Shown here in pieces: positions 5,302 to 5,439 of a stretch of 5,439 nucleotides of DNA (position 1 is its first letter; the number at the start of each line of letters is the position of its first letter). The notes beneath the pieces were generated by a model, which saw only the letters and a program-made list of their open reading frames with translations, was not told the DNA's origin and searched no databases. The DNA lies in contig JAUWDC010000113.1 of NCBI GenBank assembly GCA_030608985.1, positions 1 through 5,439 of the forward strand, given 5' to 3'. The translations under genes were made by a program, and so were the position numbers. The stretch comes from Desulfobia sp. (GTDB lineage Bacteria; Desulfobacterota; Desulfobulbia; Desulfobulbales; SURF-16).

Positions 5302-5439
5302 TTATGCTCCGCCATTCATACTGAACAGTTGTGGTGAAGCTGCTGGTGTCGCATCATCTTTCTCCTCAGGAGCATCTTGCCCTTGAGATGATTGATGTTG
5401 TTCCCATTTTTCTATAGAGCTTAAAATGCCTGATACTCG
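5302..5439 (-). CDS. C-terminal end of an unassigned protein, perhaps ZapB-like (5' end beyond window)
   Basis: An open frame enters from the right edge and ends with TAA at 5304-5302, giving 45 residues. It starts with an amphipathic helix, RVSGILSSIEKWEQ, then an acidic, Gln/Pro/Ala-rich linker, and ends in PQLFSMNGGA. The helix looks like the end of a coiled coil. Short ZapB/DUF904-type coiled-coil proteins often precede zapA and finish in a similar RV-x-x-LL-x-x-LE helix, which is why I favour that idea. The tail of MutS, with an RA-x-x-IL-x-x-LE helix and a QLxLF-type motif, is the main alternative. The sequence in view does not decide. Confidence 0.6.
   Translation of the reverse strand, partial: RVSGILSSIEKWEQHQSSQGQDAPEEKDDATPAASPQLFSMNGGA

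Overview
The window looks like a chromosomal segment from a low-to-mid GC Desulfobacterota (deltaproteobacterial, possibly Desulfobulbales-like) bacterium. The evidence is a secreted cytochrome c with very many haems, next to a core block of zapA, a probable 6S RNA, rny (RNase Y) and tyrS with a KMSKS-type tyrosyl-tRNA synthetase. The lineage is inferred from gene content and style, not from a database search. Every convincing gene lies on the minus strand, so transcription runs from high to low coordinates.

In transcription order: (1) 5439-5302, the last 45 codons of a gene that enters from the right edge, perhaps a ZapB-like division protein. (2) zapA, 5207-4917. (3) A heptanucleotide inverted-repeat element, 4887-4801. 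(4) A probable 6S RNA, about 4800-4624, with its own terminator and a second terminator just beyond. (5) About 490 bases without a gene, holding AT-rich terminator-like hairpins, a hairpin that pairs well only as minus-strand RNA, and a plausible rny promoter. (6) rny, 4103-2544. (7) A 65-base gap with a short heptad repeat overlapping the rny stop, then tyrS, 2478-1261, ending in an intrinsic terminator. (8) A gap of about 450 bases (1260-810) with a second large heptad element, GC-rich hairpins, a short FeoA-like fragment cut by the repeat, and an AT-rich terminator or attenuator. (9) A twelve-haem cytochrome c, 809 to the left edge, truncated by the window. It is open at the edge and was found by reading the CXXCH pattern on the minus strand.

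zapA, 6S RNA, rny and tyrS are housekeeping functions: Z-ring assembly, RNA polymerase control, mRNA turnover and tRNA charging. The zapA-6S RNA linkage is a known synteny in proteobacteria. In gammaproteobacteria fthC usually follows; here rny does. The cytochrome is probably a separate unit for extracytoplasmic electron transfer.

I see no dramatic new gene system. The most unusual structure is a family of intergenic elements built from 7-base units. Two of them share one plan: five heptads, then GGTAC, a loop of about 25 bases and an inverted heptad arm, with different arm sequences but similar loops. Also notable are the four-haem modular periodicity of the cytochrome, which predicts the next haem beyond the window, and competing folds at the 3' side of the 6S RNA.
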